This document shows positions 8,818 to 18,400 of a stretch of 64,000 nt of DNA, one piece after another. Made by a program: the position numbers and the translations under genes. Positions within the stretch are counted from its first letter, which is position 1; the number at the start of each line of letters is the position of its first letter. This DNA comes from CAVQBP01 sp963740945 (GTDB lineage: Bacteria > Bacteroidota > Ignavibacteria > Ignavibacteriales > Ignavibacteriaceae). The notes beneath the pieces are model-generated. The model saw nothing but the letters and a program-made list of their open reading frames with translations. It did not search any database and was not told the origin of the DNA. The stretch covers positions 1 to 64,000 of the forward strand of contig CAVUGE010000043.1 in assembly GCA_963740945.1 (NCBI GenBank), in the 5' to 3' direction.

Positions 8818-9615
8818 TTGTCACGTTTCAAAGTTTACATCGAGTTTGAGGGTACCCGTTACAGTGGATGGCAGAAGCAGGAAAATGCAAAAACCATTCA
8901 AGGAATCTTGTTAAATATTGCAAGGGAAATTTTTAATGATTCGAATATAGATTTGCAGGGATCGGGAAGGACAGACAGCGGAGTTCATGCACTTTGCCAG
9001 GTTGCACACCTTGATGTAAAAACCATGCTTGCACCTGAAATAATTAAATTTAAGTTCAATGATAAATTACCACCGGATATTAATATTCTGGAAGTTGAAA
9101 AGGCCCATAAGAATTTTCATGCCCGTCATAGCGCGGTTTCGAGAAGTTATATTTATCAAATATCCAAAAGGAGAGCAGCTTTTGGTAAAAATTTCATCTG
9201 GTGGATTAAAGATGATTTGAATTTTAACGATATGAAACAATCTTCGCAAGAATTTATTGGAATGCATGATTTTATATCATTTTCAGATATAGATAATGAA
9301 GAAAAATCAACGAAAGTATTAATCGATGATGTTCAATTGAAAGAGGAGAACAATCTAATTTTAATAAGAATAGTAGGATCCCACTTTTTATGGAAGATGG
9401 TTAGGAGAATGGTAGGAGTTATAGTTGAAATAGGTAGAGGAAAGAAATCAAAATCTGATTTATTGAATTATTTGAATAATAAGACCAATGAACCTGCAAA
9501 ATATACTGCACCTCCTTCAGGTTTATTTTTAGAAAATGTGTTTTATAAAGGAGATAGAATTAGTAAGGATTTCGAATCACCAATTAAATTTTACGACCCT
9601 TTACTATCAAGATAA
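8818..9615 (+). CDS. truA: tRNA pseudouridine(38-40) synthase TruA
   Basis: This 265-residue enzyme isomerises uridines 38-40 in tRNA anticodon stem-loops. The catalytic motif GRTDSGVHA (catalytic Asp D53) is intact, as are the RYSGWQKQ start region and the FLWKMVRRMVG signature (about 194-204) of TruA. The TTG start at 8818 is used because the alignment to TruA begins at once (SRFKVYIEFEGT) and no ATG is suitably placed. It stands alone between the broken permease and the betaine-type transporter gene. Confidence 0.93.
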   Translation: MSRFKVYIEFEGTRYSGWQKQENAKTIQGILLNIAREIFNDSNIDLQGSGRTDSGVHALCQVAHLDVKTMLAPEIIKFKFNDKLPPDINILEVEKAHKNFHARHSAVSRSYIYQISKRRAAFGKNFIWWIKDDLNFNDMKQSSQEFIGMHDFISFSDIDNEEKSTKVLIDDVQLKEENNLILIRIVGSHFLWKMVRRMVGVIVEIGRGKKSKSDLLNYLNNKTNEPAKYTAPPSGLFLENVFYKGDRISKDFESPIKFYDPLLSR

Positions 9616-9709
9616 ATTTGATAAAAAGACTTAAATTTAGATTGTTAATTATAATGTATTCATAATTTATTCCCAGTCCCCAAATTGCTAGTAATATTAT
9701 TCATTAAAA

Positions 9710-11224
9710 ATGAATTGTAAGATACTATTTAAATTAATTTTATTTTTATTGTTAGTTAATATATTTGCTTTCCCTCAGTCCGAGAAAGAGAAATATCCTA
9801 TAAAAATAGGTTCAAAAAAATTTACCGAGAGTGTAATTTTGAGCGAAATTGCTACTCAATTGGCGCGTCTAAGAAATTCAAATGTAAAACATTTAAGAGA
9901 GCTTGGCGGAACAAGAATTTTATGGAATGCATTGATCAAGGGTGATATTAATATTTATCCGGAATATACAGGAACTATAAAGGAAGAAATATTTGCAGGG
10001 AAAAATATTACAGATGAAGAAAGTTTAGAAAAAGAATTAAATAAAATGCACATAAATATAAGTAAACCACTTGGTTTTAATGATACTTATGCCATAGGAA
10101 TGAAAAAAAGCTTAGCAGATAAATTAAATATTAAAACAATTTTGGATCTAAAGCAACATCCGGATCTCCGATTCGGGTTCAGCAATGAGTTCATGGATCG
10201 CAAGGATGGGTGGCCAGGTTTGAAAAATAAATATAATCTACCTCAAAGGAATATAAAAGGACTTGACCATGATCTTGCATACCGTGGCCTGGATAACGGA
10301 TCTATCGATGTAATAGATTTTTATTCTACCGATGCCGATATTGAATATTACCACCTAAAAGTACTAAAAGATGATTTACGTTATTTCCCGGAATATAATG
10401 CTGTGCTGGTTTACCGCTCGGAACTTGAATCAAAATCACCAAGAACATTGAATTCAATTCTACGGCTTGAAGGAAACATTCCTGAATCTACAATGATTAA
10501 GATGAATGCGGAAGTTAAGGTTCAAAAAGTGCCTGAAACAATAGCTGCATCAGAATATATAAAAAAAACATTTTTTATAGCAACAAACTATGAAATTGAT
10601 ACTTTTATTGAACGTATATGGCTTTATACCAAAGAGCATCTTTTTCTGGTTCTTGTATCATTATCAGGTGCAATTATTATTGCAATCCCGCTTGGAATAA
10701 TTGCGTATAAAAATCAAAAAATTGCAAATATAATACTTGGAATCACCGGAATAATTCAAACCATACCTTCACTTGCTCTTTTAGTTTTTATGATCCCGCT
10801 GCTTGGAATTGGTTCCTGGCCCGCAATAGTAGCATTGTTTCTTTATAGTTTGCTTCCCATTGTTAGAAATACATATTCGGGATTAATAGATATCCCAATA
10901 CAAATTAAAGAATCAGCTGAAGCTCTTGGAATATCTTCATTTGCAAGGCTGCGTCTAATTGAGCTGCCATTAGCATCAAGATCGATTTTGGCAGGGATAA
11001 AAACTTCAGCGGTTATTAATGTGGGAACTGCTACTTTGGGAGCACTAATTGGAGCAGGCGGCTACGGACAACCAATTTTAACTGGTATAAGATTAGATAA
11101 TGTTTCGTTGATTCTTGAAGGTGCGGTACCGGCGGCAGTTTTAGCACTTTTAGTTCAGGGATTATTTGATTTATTTGAAATACTATTAGTTCCAAAAGGT
11201 TTACAAATAAAATCATCAAATTAG
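9710..11224 (+). CDS. Glycine betaine/choline-type ABC transporter: substrate-binding protein fused to permease
   Basis: This 504-residue fusion has a signal peptide (1-22), a periplasmic OpuAC/OsmF-type binding domain (about 28-285; IGSKKFTESVILSEI, then INIYPEYTGT), and an inner-membrane permease of about six helices (about 300-500) with the EAA-type loop EALGISSFARLRLIELPLAS that contacts the ATPase. Known fusions often have the permease first; here the binding domain leads. No ATP-binding subunit lies beside it: the next gene is on the opposite strand. The transporter would need an ATPase encoded elsewhere. The substrate is probably a compatible solute, but not readable. Confidence 0.85.
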   Translation: MNCKILFKLILFLLLVNIFAFPQSEKEKYPIKIGSKKFTESVILSEIATQLARLRNSNVKHLRELGGTRILWNALIKGDINIYPEYTGTIKEEIFAGKNITDEESLEKELNKMHINISKPLGFNDTYAIGMKKSLADKLNIKTILDLKQHPDLRFGFSNEFMDRKDGWPGLKNKYNLPQRNIKGLDHDLAYRGLDNGSIDVIDFYSTDADIEYYHLKVLKDDLRYFPEYNAVLVYRSELESKSPRTLNSILRLEGNIPESTMIKMNAEVKVQKVPETIAASEYIKKTFFIATNYEIDTFIERIWLYTKEHLFLVLVSLSGAIIIAIPLGIIAYKNQKIANIILGITGIIQTIPSLALLVFMIPLLGIGSWPAIVALFLYSLLPIVRNTYSGLIDIPIQIKESAEALGISSFARLRLIELPLASRSILAGIKTSAVINVGTATLGALIGAGGYGQPILTGIRLDNVSLILEGAVPAAVLALLVQGLFDLFEILLVPKGLQIKSSN

Positions 11225-11225
11225 C

Positions 11226-11819
11226 TTACATTTCTCTAAAATCCAGGCGAATAAACTTCCGGCTCCTTTGCTCTAATATAGATAACACAATCTTCTTTGC
11301 ATTTTCTTTTGCCAAATCCAAAATTCCCATGCGTATTGCTTCTGCTTTTATATTATTGATGGCATTTGGAAAATATTTATCAAATATTTCCCGATTAAGA
11401 ACATGCGGATTGAAATTTTTATCATAAATCTTTGACTGTTCATAGTTTATTTTGGCATTACAAAGAACCGGCGCAGGTAAAAATAAATGTATAGTATCTT
11501 CAATCTCTTTTATATCTCCTTTTGTGATTTCTTTTAAATTAATGCAAGCGTTTACTTCACCGTTAATTATTGCAAATAATATATCTCCGGGAGTAGATTT
11601 ATCATAAATCAAAGTATCTTTTCCAACGCTATCTTTAACAACATAGTTTAAACTAAATTTATCTAGATGAAGAATACCAATATCTTCTAAATTTGATAAA
11701 ATAGAATTATTTGTTGTATCAATCTTTGAGATATTTATAACCCCTGAGGATATTCCAACTATAAATAGTGCTGCAATTAAAGTAAAAAGAAGTAAAATTT
11801 TTAGAATTAGTTTAAACAT
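11226..11819 (-). CDS. DUF4230-like membrane-anchored protein
   Basis: This 197-residue protein has one N-terminal membrane helix (about 5-27) and an extracytoplasmic domain. The pattern GEVNACINLKEI followed by HLFLPAPVL and a C-terminal amphipathic helix (AIRMGILDLAKENAKKIVLS) resembles DUF4230, a family of unknown function common in Bacteroidota and Firmicutes. It is convergent with the ABC fusion gene, ending 1 nt from it. No enzymatic residues can be named. Confidence 0.6.
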   Translation of the reverse strand: MFKLILKILLLFTLIAALFIVGISSGVINISKIDTTNNSILSNLEDIGILHLDKFSLNYVVKDSVGKDTLIYDKSTPGDILFAIINGEVNACINLKEITKGDIKEIEDTIHLFLPAPVLCNAKINYEQSKIYDKNFNPHVLNREIFDKYFPNAINNIKAEAIRMGILDLAKENAKKIVLSILEQRSRKFIRLDFREM

Positions 11820-11997
11820 ATAAAAAGCAAATATTTCTTTTTATAAATAAAAATTGCCGTTCATAAAAAATTCATTTTATTTATTGAAATGTTGATATAT
11901 TTTAACATTCCCAAGTTTCAATGACTTAAAATTAAAAATAAATAAAATAAATTGAATTATACAAAAGTTACATAAAGTAACTCAATAAGGGAAAATT

Positions 11998-12705
11998 ATG
12001 AAAAAATCAATTTTATTACTTTTTCTATTAGTTATTATTTCATCTGGTTGTTTTGCGCAATCCGCCGGTTTAAATTTCACTTTAGGATTTCCGATGGGTG
12101 AATTTAAAAACAACGTAACCCGAACCGGGTTTGGAGTAAGCGGTGAATTTCTTCTTCTTACACCAACAGTTCAAAATCCATTTTCAATCGGATTAAATTT
12201 AGGATTCATTAACTACGGCAGTGAATCAAGAAGAGAGCCCTTCAGTTCTACTATTCCCGATGTTACTGTTGACGTTGACAGATCAAATAATATTGTAAAT
12301 TTTCATATACTTTTTCAACTGGCATTTCCTACCGGAGTAATCAGACCTTATGCAGAAGGTTTATTTGGCGGCTCTTATATTTTTACTGAAACATCTATTA
12401 AGAGTAAGGGAGTAGACGAAGTAGCTAGTTCTACAAACTTTGATGATTTTGCATGGAGTTACGGAGCAGGAGGAGGTTTTTTAATTCAAGTTTTCTCTTC
12501 CGATGATCCCGAAGAAAAGGTTAGTTCAGTCTTCATAGATTTAAAAGCACGATATTTATACGGATCAGAGGCAGAATATTTAAAGGAAGGTTCGGTACTA
12601 ATAGAAAACGGCAAGGTAATTTATAATACTTCCAAATCGAAAACCGATTTATTAACTGCAAATATAGGTGCTGTAGTTTATTTTAACTCTTTATTTGACA
12701 ATTAG
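11998..12705 (+). CDS. Outer-membrane beta-barrel protein
   Basis: This 235-residue protein has a clear signal peptide (1-20, ending FAQ) followed by alternating hydrophobic/polar strands with aromatic girdles (GFGVSGEFLLL, NFHILFQLAF, PYAEGLFGGSY, AWSYGAGGGFLI) and a final TANIGAVVYF strand. This is the pattern of small OmpA/OmpW-like porin-fold proteins of Bacteroidota. Function is unknown. GGGAAAA lies just upstream of the ATG, and a strong hairpin terminator follows at 12714-12751, so it is probably a single-gene unit. Confidence 0.75.
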   Translation: MKKSILLLFLLVIISSGCFAQSAGLNFTLGFPMGEFKNNVTRTGFGVSGEFLLLTPTVQNPFSIGLNLGFINYGSESRREPFSSTIPDVTVDVDRSNNIVNFHILFQLAFPTGVIRPYAEGLFGGSYIFTETSIKSKGVDEVASSTNFDDFAWSYGAGGGFLIQVFSSDDPEEKVSSVFIDLKARYLYGSEAEYLKEGSVLIENGKVIYNTSKSKTDLLTANIGAVVYFNSLFDN

Positions 12706-12713
12706 AAATTACA

Positions 12714-12751
12714 AGATCTGTGTATTTAAAGAAGTACACAGATCTCTTTTT
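12714..12751 (+). terminator. Intrinsic terminator after the barrel-protein gene
   Basis: A perfect 11-bp stem (12714-12724 AGATCTGTGTA with 12735-12745 TACACAGATCT) with a 10-nt loop is followed by CTTTTT at 12746-12751. It lies 9 nt after the stop codon at 12705. Confidence 0.85.
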
Positions 12752-12854
12752 AATCATCAATAAAAACCCATCTTAATCCATTTTTAATAAAAAACTTTAA
12801 TAATTTTATAGTAATTTATTATCTTATCTTCATTGTTTTTTAATATATTAAAAA

Positions 12855-14135
12855 ATGTTTTCCAAAGATAATATTTTTTCTTATTTCTGGCGTTCAATTG
12901 TTACTTTTTGTACCGTTTTATCCACAATTTATATCCCTCTCCGAATAGTAATTAATTTGAACGGTGAAGGACTAATTTATCTAGATTGGATAATAACTAT
13001 TATCTTCATGCTGGATTTATTCTACAATTTTTTGGTTGGATTAAATTTAAGCAAGAACCCCTCTTTTTTCGAAAAGGAAGAAATATCCGGTTATTCAAAG
13101 CCCTGGATAGCTGTTGATTTTATTTCAGCATTTCCATTCCATCTAATTTTCGGCATGCCTTTACTCCAGTTTTTTAGAATAGTAAAATTAGCACGGGTAG
13201 CTCAGTATATGCATGAATTAAGAAGACATGTACTAAGATTCGCCGATTATCTTAACCTTGGTTTTTTCATCTTTTGGCTTTTAATACTGATTCATTGGCT
13301 ATCATGCGGATGGGTTGTTTTATACAGTTTTTCTCCTAAAACCGATAACACAACTAGATACATTGATTCACTCTACTGGTGTATTCAAACATTCACAACT
13401 GTCGGTTATGGTGATATAACCCCCCAGGACAATCCACAACATATTTATTCAATATTGGTAATGTTATTCGGTGTTGGTGTTTATGGGTATCTTATTGGTA
13501 ATGTTGCAAATATCCTTTCAAAAAGGGATCCTGCAAAAGAGCAGTATTTCAAAAATATTGAAAGTTTAAAAGCCTTTTCAAATTTTAGAAATATACCATT
13601 AAGTCTCCAAAAAAAGATTCGAGACTATTATGTATATATCTGGAAAAAAAGACTGGGTTATGATGAATCAGCATTTTTATCCAAGCTGCCGGCCGGCCTT
13701 CAGAACGAGGTATCATTATTTCTAAAAAGAGAAATCCTGGAAAAAATTCCGCTATTTAAAGGAATTGATGATAGATTCCTTAGGGAAATGTCTCTGCACT
13801 TAAAACCATTGATTTTTACGCCGGGTGAATATGTTTTTAAGGAAGGGGATAAAGGAAATGAAATGTATTTCATTATAAGAGGTAATCTAGAAGTAATCTC
13901 CAGAGATGAAAACAGGGTTAAAAATAGATTAAGCGACGGAGATTTTTTTGGAGAAATTGCTCTATTCAAAAATATTAATAGAACCGCTAGTGTAAGAGCA
14001 ATTACTTATAGTGATCTTTACACCCTTGATAAGGATGTATTTGATTATTGCTTAAAAATGTTTCCCGGAATAACCGATCACATAAAAGAAACAGCAGAAA
14101 AAAGATTTAATGAAGTAAATAAATTTATTCCTTAA
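12855..14135 (+). CDS. Voltage-gated-type K+ channel with cyclic nucleotide-binding domain
   Basis: This 426-residue protein has six membrane segments in the first 220 residues, an Arg/Lys-bearing S4-like stretch (FRIVKLARVAQY, then ELRRHVLR, about 107-128), a pore helix and the potassium selectivity filter TVGYGD at 182-187. A C-linker and a cyclic nucleotide-binding domain (about 300-415) follow; the domain keeps its phosphate-binding cassette FGEIAL and RTASVRA, with the Glu and Arg that contact cNMP. Known family: bacterial CNG/HCN-like channels (MloK1 type). It should pass K+ across the inner membrane under cAMP/cGMP control. Confidence 0.92.
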   Translation: MFSKDNIFSYFWRSIVTFCTVLSTIYIPLRIVINLNGEGLIYLDWIITIIFMLDLFYNFLVGLNLSKNPSFFEKEEISGYSKPWIAVDFISAFPFHLIFGMPLLQFFRIVKLARVAQYMHELRRHVLRFADYLNLGFFIFWLLILIHWLSCGWVVLYSFSPKTDNTTRYIDSLYWCIQTFTTVGYGDITPQDNPQHIYSILVMLFGVGVYGYLIGNVANILSKRDPAKEQYFKNIESLKAFSNFRNIPLSLQKKIRDYYVYIWKKRLGYDESAFLSKLPAGLQNEVSLFLKREILEKIPLFKGIDDRFLREMSLHLKPLIFTPGEYVFKEGDKGNEMYFIIRGNLEVISRDENRVKNRLSDGDFFGEIALFKNINRTASVRAITYSDLYTLDKDVFDYCLKMFPGITDHIKETAEKRFNEVNKFIP

Positions 14136-14138
14136 ATT

Positions 14139-14753
14139 TCATATTAGATATTTTACTACTACAAAACCTCCTATTAATAAGACAGTAAATGTAATAGCAA
14201 GTATATTAAAATATTTATCAATAAATATTTTAATACTGGGACCAAACTTCCATATAAGTAACGAAACCAGGAAAAAACGAGCTCCTCTGCTTACTATGGA
14301 AGCTAAAACAAACATAGGAAAATTTATTTTGAATGCACCTGCTGAAATAGTAAAGACTTTATAGGGTAAAGGTGTAAAGCCTGCCGTAAATATTATCCAG
14401 AAATTCCATTTATCATAAAGATGCTGAACTCTATAAAAGAGTTCATGAGTAAATCCTGGAATATGAGTGAAGAAAAACCCGGCTAAAGAAGTAAAATCTC
14501 CGGAAGGGGTCCACCAAGCAAAATGACCAATGGCATATCCTAATAAAGCACCTAAAGTTGAAGCAATTGTGCATGTCGTAGCGTATTTAAAAGCTTTGGC
14601 TGTAGCACCTAAAACTAAAGCAATTAAAAGAGCATCAGGAGGAATGGGGAAAAAAGAGGATTCTGCAAAAGCAAGGATAAATAATGCTATACCTCCGTAA
14701 GGAGTTTCTGCCCAGCTCAGTACCCAATCATAAAGTTTCCTTATTAATTTCAA
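14139..14753 (-). CDS. YqaA-type VTT/SNARE-associated family membrane protein
   Basis: This 204-residue integral membrane protein has about five hydrophobic segments. The N-terminal ALFILAFAESSFFPIPPDALLIAL and the later ALLGYAIGHF and GFTPLPYKVFTISAGAF are hallmarks of the YqaA branch of the DedA/VTT (SNARE-associated Golgi) family. Relatives flip phospholipids or undecaprenyl phosphate across membranes; the substrate of YqaA-like members is not established. It is convergent with the K+ channel gene, ending 3 nt away. Confidence 0.82.
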   Translation of the reverse strand: MKLIRKLYDWVLSWAETPYGGIALFILAFAESSFFPIPPDALLIALVLGATAKAFKYATTCTIASTLGALLGYAIGHFAWWTPSGDFTSLAGFFFTHIPGFTHELFYRVQHLYDKWNFWIIFTAGFTPLPYKVFTISAGAFKINFPMFVLASIVSRGARFFLVSLLIWKFGPSIKIFIDKYFNILAITFTVLLIGGFVVVKYLI

Positions 14754-15023
14754 ATATTACCTCATAATATGAAGAGCAAACATATAGAAAATATATTATT
14801 TTAGAAAAACTCTTATAAAAGCAACAAATTTTATGCCTAAGTCTTCTATGCTTCATTTTGATTAAAACGGAAATGGACCAGAAAGTTTTTTTAAAAAATA
14901 TGTTGAATAATACATACTATTTATTGTTAAAAGAAATAATAATTATTATTTTCATTCACTTAAATTTTAAAAAATGTATACTATTTTGTTCTAAACCACT
15001 TAATTTTTTATGGGAGGTTTTTT

Positions 15024-15551
15024 ATGAAAAAGATCCTTTTTATAATTTTCTTTCTTTCAAGTATAGCTTACATTTCTTATGCTCAATCTTCATTAAAATG
15101 GGTAGTGGGAGGTAGATTTGGTTTATCTATTATGAGTGGTTATGGTTCAACTGCGGGATTACAGATAGGTCCTATGGGTGAATTACTTTTTAATAAAAAT
15201 ATGGGTGTAGGAACTGAGTTAAATATTAATACACAGGCAGGTACTCCAATAGAATGGGCTGATTATTTTAAATACTATTTTGATGTTCCGGATAACCCAA
15301 ATATAAAACCATATGCTGACGCCGGGTTAGACCTTTGGTTCTTCACAGGTGGTCCTTTTTTTGGAATTCGTTTTGGAGGGGGAGTAAATTTTAAAGTAGC
15401 TCCTAATCTTTATATTCCTGCAGATCTACAATTAGGGCCCTATTTCTATAGCACTCCTTCCTTAGATGTATTTGGATTTAATTCCCCAAGCACCAGTAAA
15501 ACGATTTTCTACTTTGCAATAACTAGCGGTATTAGATACGAAATACCTTAA
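15024..15551 (+). CDS. Small outer-membrane beta-barrel protein (paralogue 1)
   Basis: This 175-residue protein has a signal peptide (1-20, ending SYAQ) and beta-strand repeats: VVGGRFGLSIMSG, GLQIGPMGELLFN, VGTELNINTQAGTPIEWADY, KPYADAGLDLWFF, GIRFGGGVNFKVA and a C-terminal YFAITSGIRYEIP strand. GGGAGG at 15012-15017 with a 6-nt spacer supports the ATG at 15024. It is closely similar in order and wording to the following gene at 15758. A terminator follows at 15578-15608. Function is unknown; the outer-membrane location is inferred. Confidence 0.75.
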   Translation: MKKILFIIFFLSSIAYISYAQSSLKWVVGGRFGLSIMSGYGSTAGLQIGPMGELLFNKNMGVGTELNINTQAGTPIEWADYFKYYFDVPDNPNIKPYADAGLDLWFFTGGPFFGIRFGGGVNFKVAPNLYIPADLQLGPYFYSTPSLDVFGFNSPSTSKTIFYFAITSGIRYEIP

Positions 15552-15577
15552 TATCTTCTATTTTTATTATCTCATTT

Positions 15578-15608
15578 AAAGCCTTTCTTTAATTGAAAGG
15601 CTTTTTTT
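15578..15608 (+). terminator. Intrinsic terminator between the two barrel-protein paralogues
   Basis: A perfect 10-bp stem (15578-15587 AAAGCCTTTC with 15595-15604 GAAAGGCTTT), a 7-nt loop, and a run of seven T at 15602-15608. Confidence 0.9.
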
Positions 15609-15757
15609 AATTATTCACTTATTATATATACCCACTATATATATATCATTGCCCATAACATCTTCGTTTGCAGAATTTTAGTTTTAATCCATCTTTATAT
15701 ATTTTAATACTTTAATTTTAATTGGTTGCAGCATATTCAAAGAAAAATATTATTAAA

Positions 15758-16244
15758 ATGAATAAAGTATTTAATACAATAATAATTATATGTTTTTTCG
15801 CCGGTTTCTTACATTCTCAAAGTAAATTTGATGTTGGCGGTAGAGTTGGCCTATCGGTTGCGGGAGGGGCAGAAACTTCACCAGGATTACAGTTTGGATT
15901 GATGGGTGAGTACAATTTTAATCCCAACAATGATAAAATGACTATTGGAACCGAATTTAATTTAAATACACAAATGGGCACGCCTGTGGAATGGGCTAAT
16001 TACTTTAAATATTTTATAACAATTAACCGAAAAGATATAAAACCTTATATTGACGGAGGTCTTAGTCTTTGGTTTTTTTCTAAAGGCCCATACGTGGCAA
16101 TCAGGTTTGGGGGAGGGAGTTAATTTTTTAATTGCTACTAATCTTTATATCCCGGCTGATATTCAGGTCGGGCCCATATTTACAACCAGAAATTCTGTGT
16201 TTTATTTTGCAATTACCAGTGGAATCCGATATTATCTTCCTTAA
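15758..16244 (+). pseudogene. Small outer-membrane beta-barrel protein (paralogue 2), one-base frameshift
   Basis: This is a tandem paralogue of the gene at 15024. The first frame (ATG 15758) has a signal peptide ending near HSQ and runs to FGGGS then stop at 16123. The second frame resumes with GVNFLIATNLYIPAD and ends YFAITSGIRYYLP at 16244. Paralogue 1 reads GIRFGGGVNF through the same place, so one extra G within the G-rich tract 16109-16117 explains the break. The total length, 487 nt, is 162 codons plus one base. An ATG-less in-frame extension to 15722 exists but would precede the signal peptide. Confidence 0.75.
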
Positions 16245-16328
16245 AAAGATGAATGTATTATATATTGTAAATTTAAAAAAGGGAGTAATATTTTTTATTT
16301 TTAATTATTATAAATTATTGAGAAGAAA

Positions 16329-17864
16329 ATGAGATTTGAACGTTCAGCAGGAATTTTGCTACATCCCACATCACTTCCCGGAAGATTCGGCATAGGAGAC
16401 TTAGGTGTTGAAGCTTATAATTTTACAAATTATTTAGAAGCGTCCGGTCAAAAACTATGGCAAATTTTTCCATTAGGTCCAACCGGTTTTGGTGATTCTC
16501 CATATCAGTGTTTTTCCGCCTTTGCCGGGAATCCTTTACTTATTAGTCCTGAGAAATTAAGAGACGAAGGACTATTATCAGAAAGAGATTTAGAACATGT
16601 CCCCGATTTCAATCCTTCATTTATTGATTATGGCGGCATAATTTATTACAAACATGAATTATTTAATATTGCATTCAATAATTATAAAAAAAACAGAAAC
16701 CCTTCAAAAATTCCGTTTGAAGAATTCTGTGATAAGAATAAAGATTGGCTTGAAGACTATTCGTTCTTTATGGCTGCAAAAGATTTTCATGAAGGGTCTC
16801 TCTGGACTGAATGGGATAAAGAATTGGTTTTAAGAAAAGAAAATGATTTGAAAAATTGGAAGGAAAAATTATCGAATGGCATTAATTATCATAAATTTGT
16901 CCAGTTCCAGTTTTTTAAGCAGTGGCTTGAGTTGAAGGAATATGTAAACAGCAAAGGGATAAAAATTATTGGTGATATTCCTATTTTTGTAGCTTATGAC
17001 AGTGCCGATGTTTGGGCTGATAAGAAACTATTTTCTGTTGATGAAGAAGGTAATCTTTTAATTGTTGCAGGGGTTCCTCCCGATTACTTTAGCGCTACAG
17101 GTCAATTATGGGGAAATCCCCTTTTTAGATGGAAAGAAATGGAAAAAGATAATTTTTTTTGGTGGAGGAAAAGATTATCCAATCAACTCCGCTTAGTGGA
17201 TATAGTTAGAGTTGATCATTTTAGAGGTTTTGATAAATACTGGGAAATTCCAGGTGGTTCCCTTACTGCAGAAAAAGGTAAATGGGTAAAAGCTCCGGGT
17301 GAAAAATTCTTTAATACACTTAAAGAATATTTAGGTGAGCTCCCAATCATTGCTGAAGATCTAGGCGTAATAACAAAAGCAGTTATAAAATTAAGAGATG
17401 AGTTTGATTTTCCAGGCATGAAAATTCTTCAGTTTGCATTTGGAACCGGAATGGAGAGAAGATTTCTCCCTCATAATTATATTCCTAATTGTGTTGTATA
17501 TACAGGTTCGCATGACAATGATACAACAAAAGGATTTTTTAATAAAGAGAGAAATAAAGATAACGACATCTTTGAGCATGCGCAAAAATACCTTAATTAT
17601 TATGGCGATGATTTAACTTTTGAATTAATTAGACTAGCTTATTCTTCAGTTGCTGATCTAGCTGTTATTCCAATGCAGGATGTTTTAAATTTAGGCGGCG
17701 GGGCTAGAATGAATTTTCCTGGTAAATTAGGAGGAAATTGGACATGGCGGTTTACGTGGGATCAAGTTCCTTATGATCTTGCTGAGAAATACAGACAGCT
17801 TGCGGAATTATATGAAAGACCTCCAAAACCTGAACTGGAAGTAAACGAAGAAGATACTTTATAA
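16329..17864 (+). CDS. malQ: 4-alpha-glucanotransferase (amylomaltase)
   Basis: This 511-residue GH77 enzyme transfers 1,4-alpha-glucan segments between maltodextrins in the cytosol. Conserved sequence includes GILLHPTSLPGRFGIGDLG at about 8-26, IGDIPIFVAYDSADVWA, the nucleophile Asp in VDIVRVDHFRGF (about 292-303), the acid/base Glu in IIAEDLG (about 340-346) and TGSHDNDT (about 394-401). Length is normal for the family. It is probably the cytosolic partner of the extracellular amylase and transporter genes at 52.5-58.6 kb. GAGAAG immediately upstream may be the ribosome binding site. Confidence 0.95.
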   Translation: MRFERSAGILLHPTSLPGRFGIGDLGVEAYNFTNYLEASGQKLWQIFPLGPTGFGDSPYQCFSAFAGNPLLISPEKLRDEGLLSERDLEHVPDFNPSFIDYGGIIYYKHELFNIAFNNYKKNRNPSKIPFEEFCDKNKDWLEDYSFFMAAKDFHEGSLWTEWDKELVLRKENDLKNWKEKLSNGINYHKFVQFQFFKQWLELKEYVNSKGIKIIGDIPIFVAYDSADVWADKKLFSVDEEGNLLIVAGVPPDYFSATGQLWGNPLFRWKEMEKDNFFWWRKRLSNQLRLVDIVRVDHFRGFDKYWEIPGGSLTAEKGKWVKAPGEKFFNTLKEYLGELPIIAEDLGVITKAVIKLRDEFDFPGMKILQFAFGTGMERRFLPHNYIPNCVVYTGSHDNDTTKGFFNKERNKDNDIFEHAQKYLNYYGDDLTFELIRLAYSSVADLAVIPMQDVLNLGGGARMNFPGKLGGNWTWRFTWDQVPYDLAEKYRQLAELYERPPKPELEVNEEDTL

Positions 17865-17884
17865 AAAAGATAGAGACATTGAAA

Positions 17885-18358
17885 ATGATAAAAATTTTGA
17901 AAAAGATATTAAGTAGTTCTCAAGGTAAGAATGAGAATATTAATAATTCTTCAATTAGTAATAATGAAAAAAAAATACAAATTGCCGCATGTACTTTACT
18001 TGTCGAAATGGGAAAAGCCGACAGCAATTTTACCGTTGAAGAAAGAGAAAAAATTATTTCTATTATGAAGAATATTTTTAATATTGAAGAAGATTATATA
18101 AATGAATTAATTGAATTATCTGAAAAAAAGATCAATGAAAGCGACAGTATATATGAATATACAACCATAATAAATGAAAATTTTACAAATACTGAAAAAT
18201 ATGAACTGATTAAAAATTTATGGAGATTGATCTATACAGATGATGAGCTAAATAAATATGAAGAGCATTTAGTAAAAAAAATCGGTATTCTTTTAAATAT
18301 TGAATATACTAATATTATTGCCGCAAAATTGCTGGTGAAGGAAGAATTAAATAAATAG
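17885..18358 (+). CDS. TerB-like tellurite resistance family protein
   Basis: This 157-residue, mostly alpha-helical protein has a variable low-complexity N-terminus (about 1-30, Asn/Ser rich) and then the TerB/YeaA-like core: AACTLLVEMGKADSNFTVEER (split here over two repeated halves) and WRLIYTDDELNKYEEHLVKKI. The two acidic pockets (DSNFTVEE, TDDELNKYEE) are the metal-binding signature of TerB-like helical repeats. It begins 20 nt after malQ and may be co-transcribed with it. A TTG at 17879 is an alternative start. Exact role unknown; the family is linked to metal sensing at membranes. Confidence 0.75.
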   Translation: MIKILKKILSSSQGKNENINNSSISNNEKKIQIAACTLLVEMGKADSNFTVEEREKIISIMKNIFNIEEDYINELIELSEKKINESDSIYEYTTIINENFTNTEKYELIKNLWRLIYTDDELNKYEEHLVKKIGILLNIEYTNIIAAKLLVKEELNK

Positions 18359-18400
18359 ATCTCCGGGTATAATTATTTTTCTATTGTTTATTCTACATAT

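Noticed and set aside
14858..15115. 85-codon frame upstream of and overlapping the barrel-protein start
   Set aside because: Low-complexity Lys/Ile/Phe-rich translation, no ribosome binding site, and it overlaps the well-supported signal-peptide start at 15024 in another frame.
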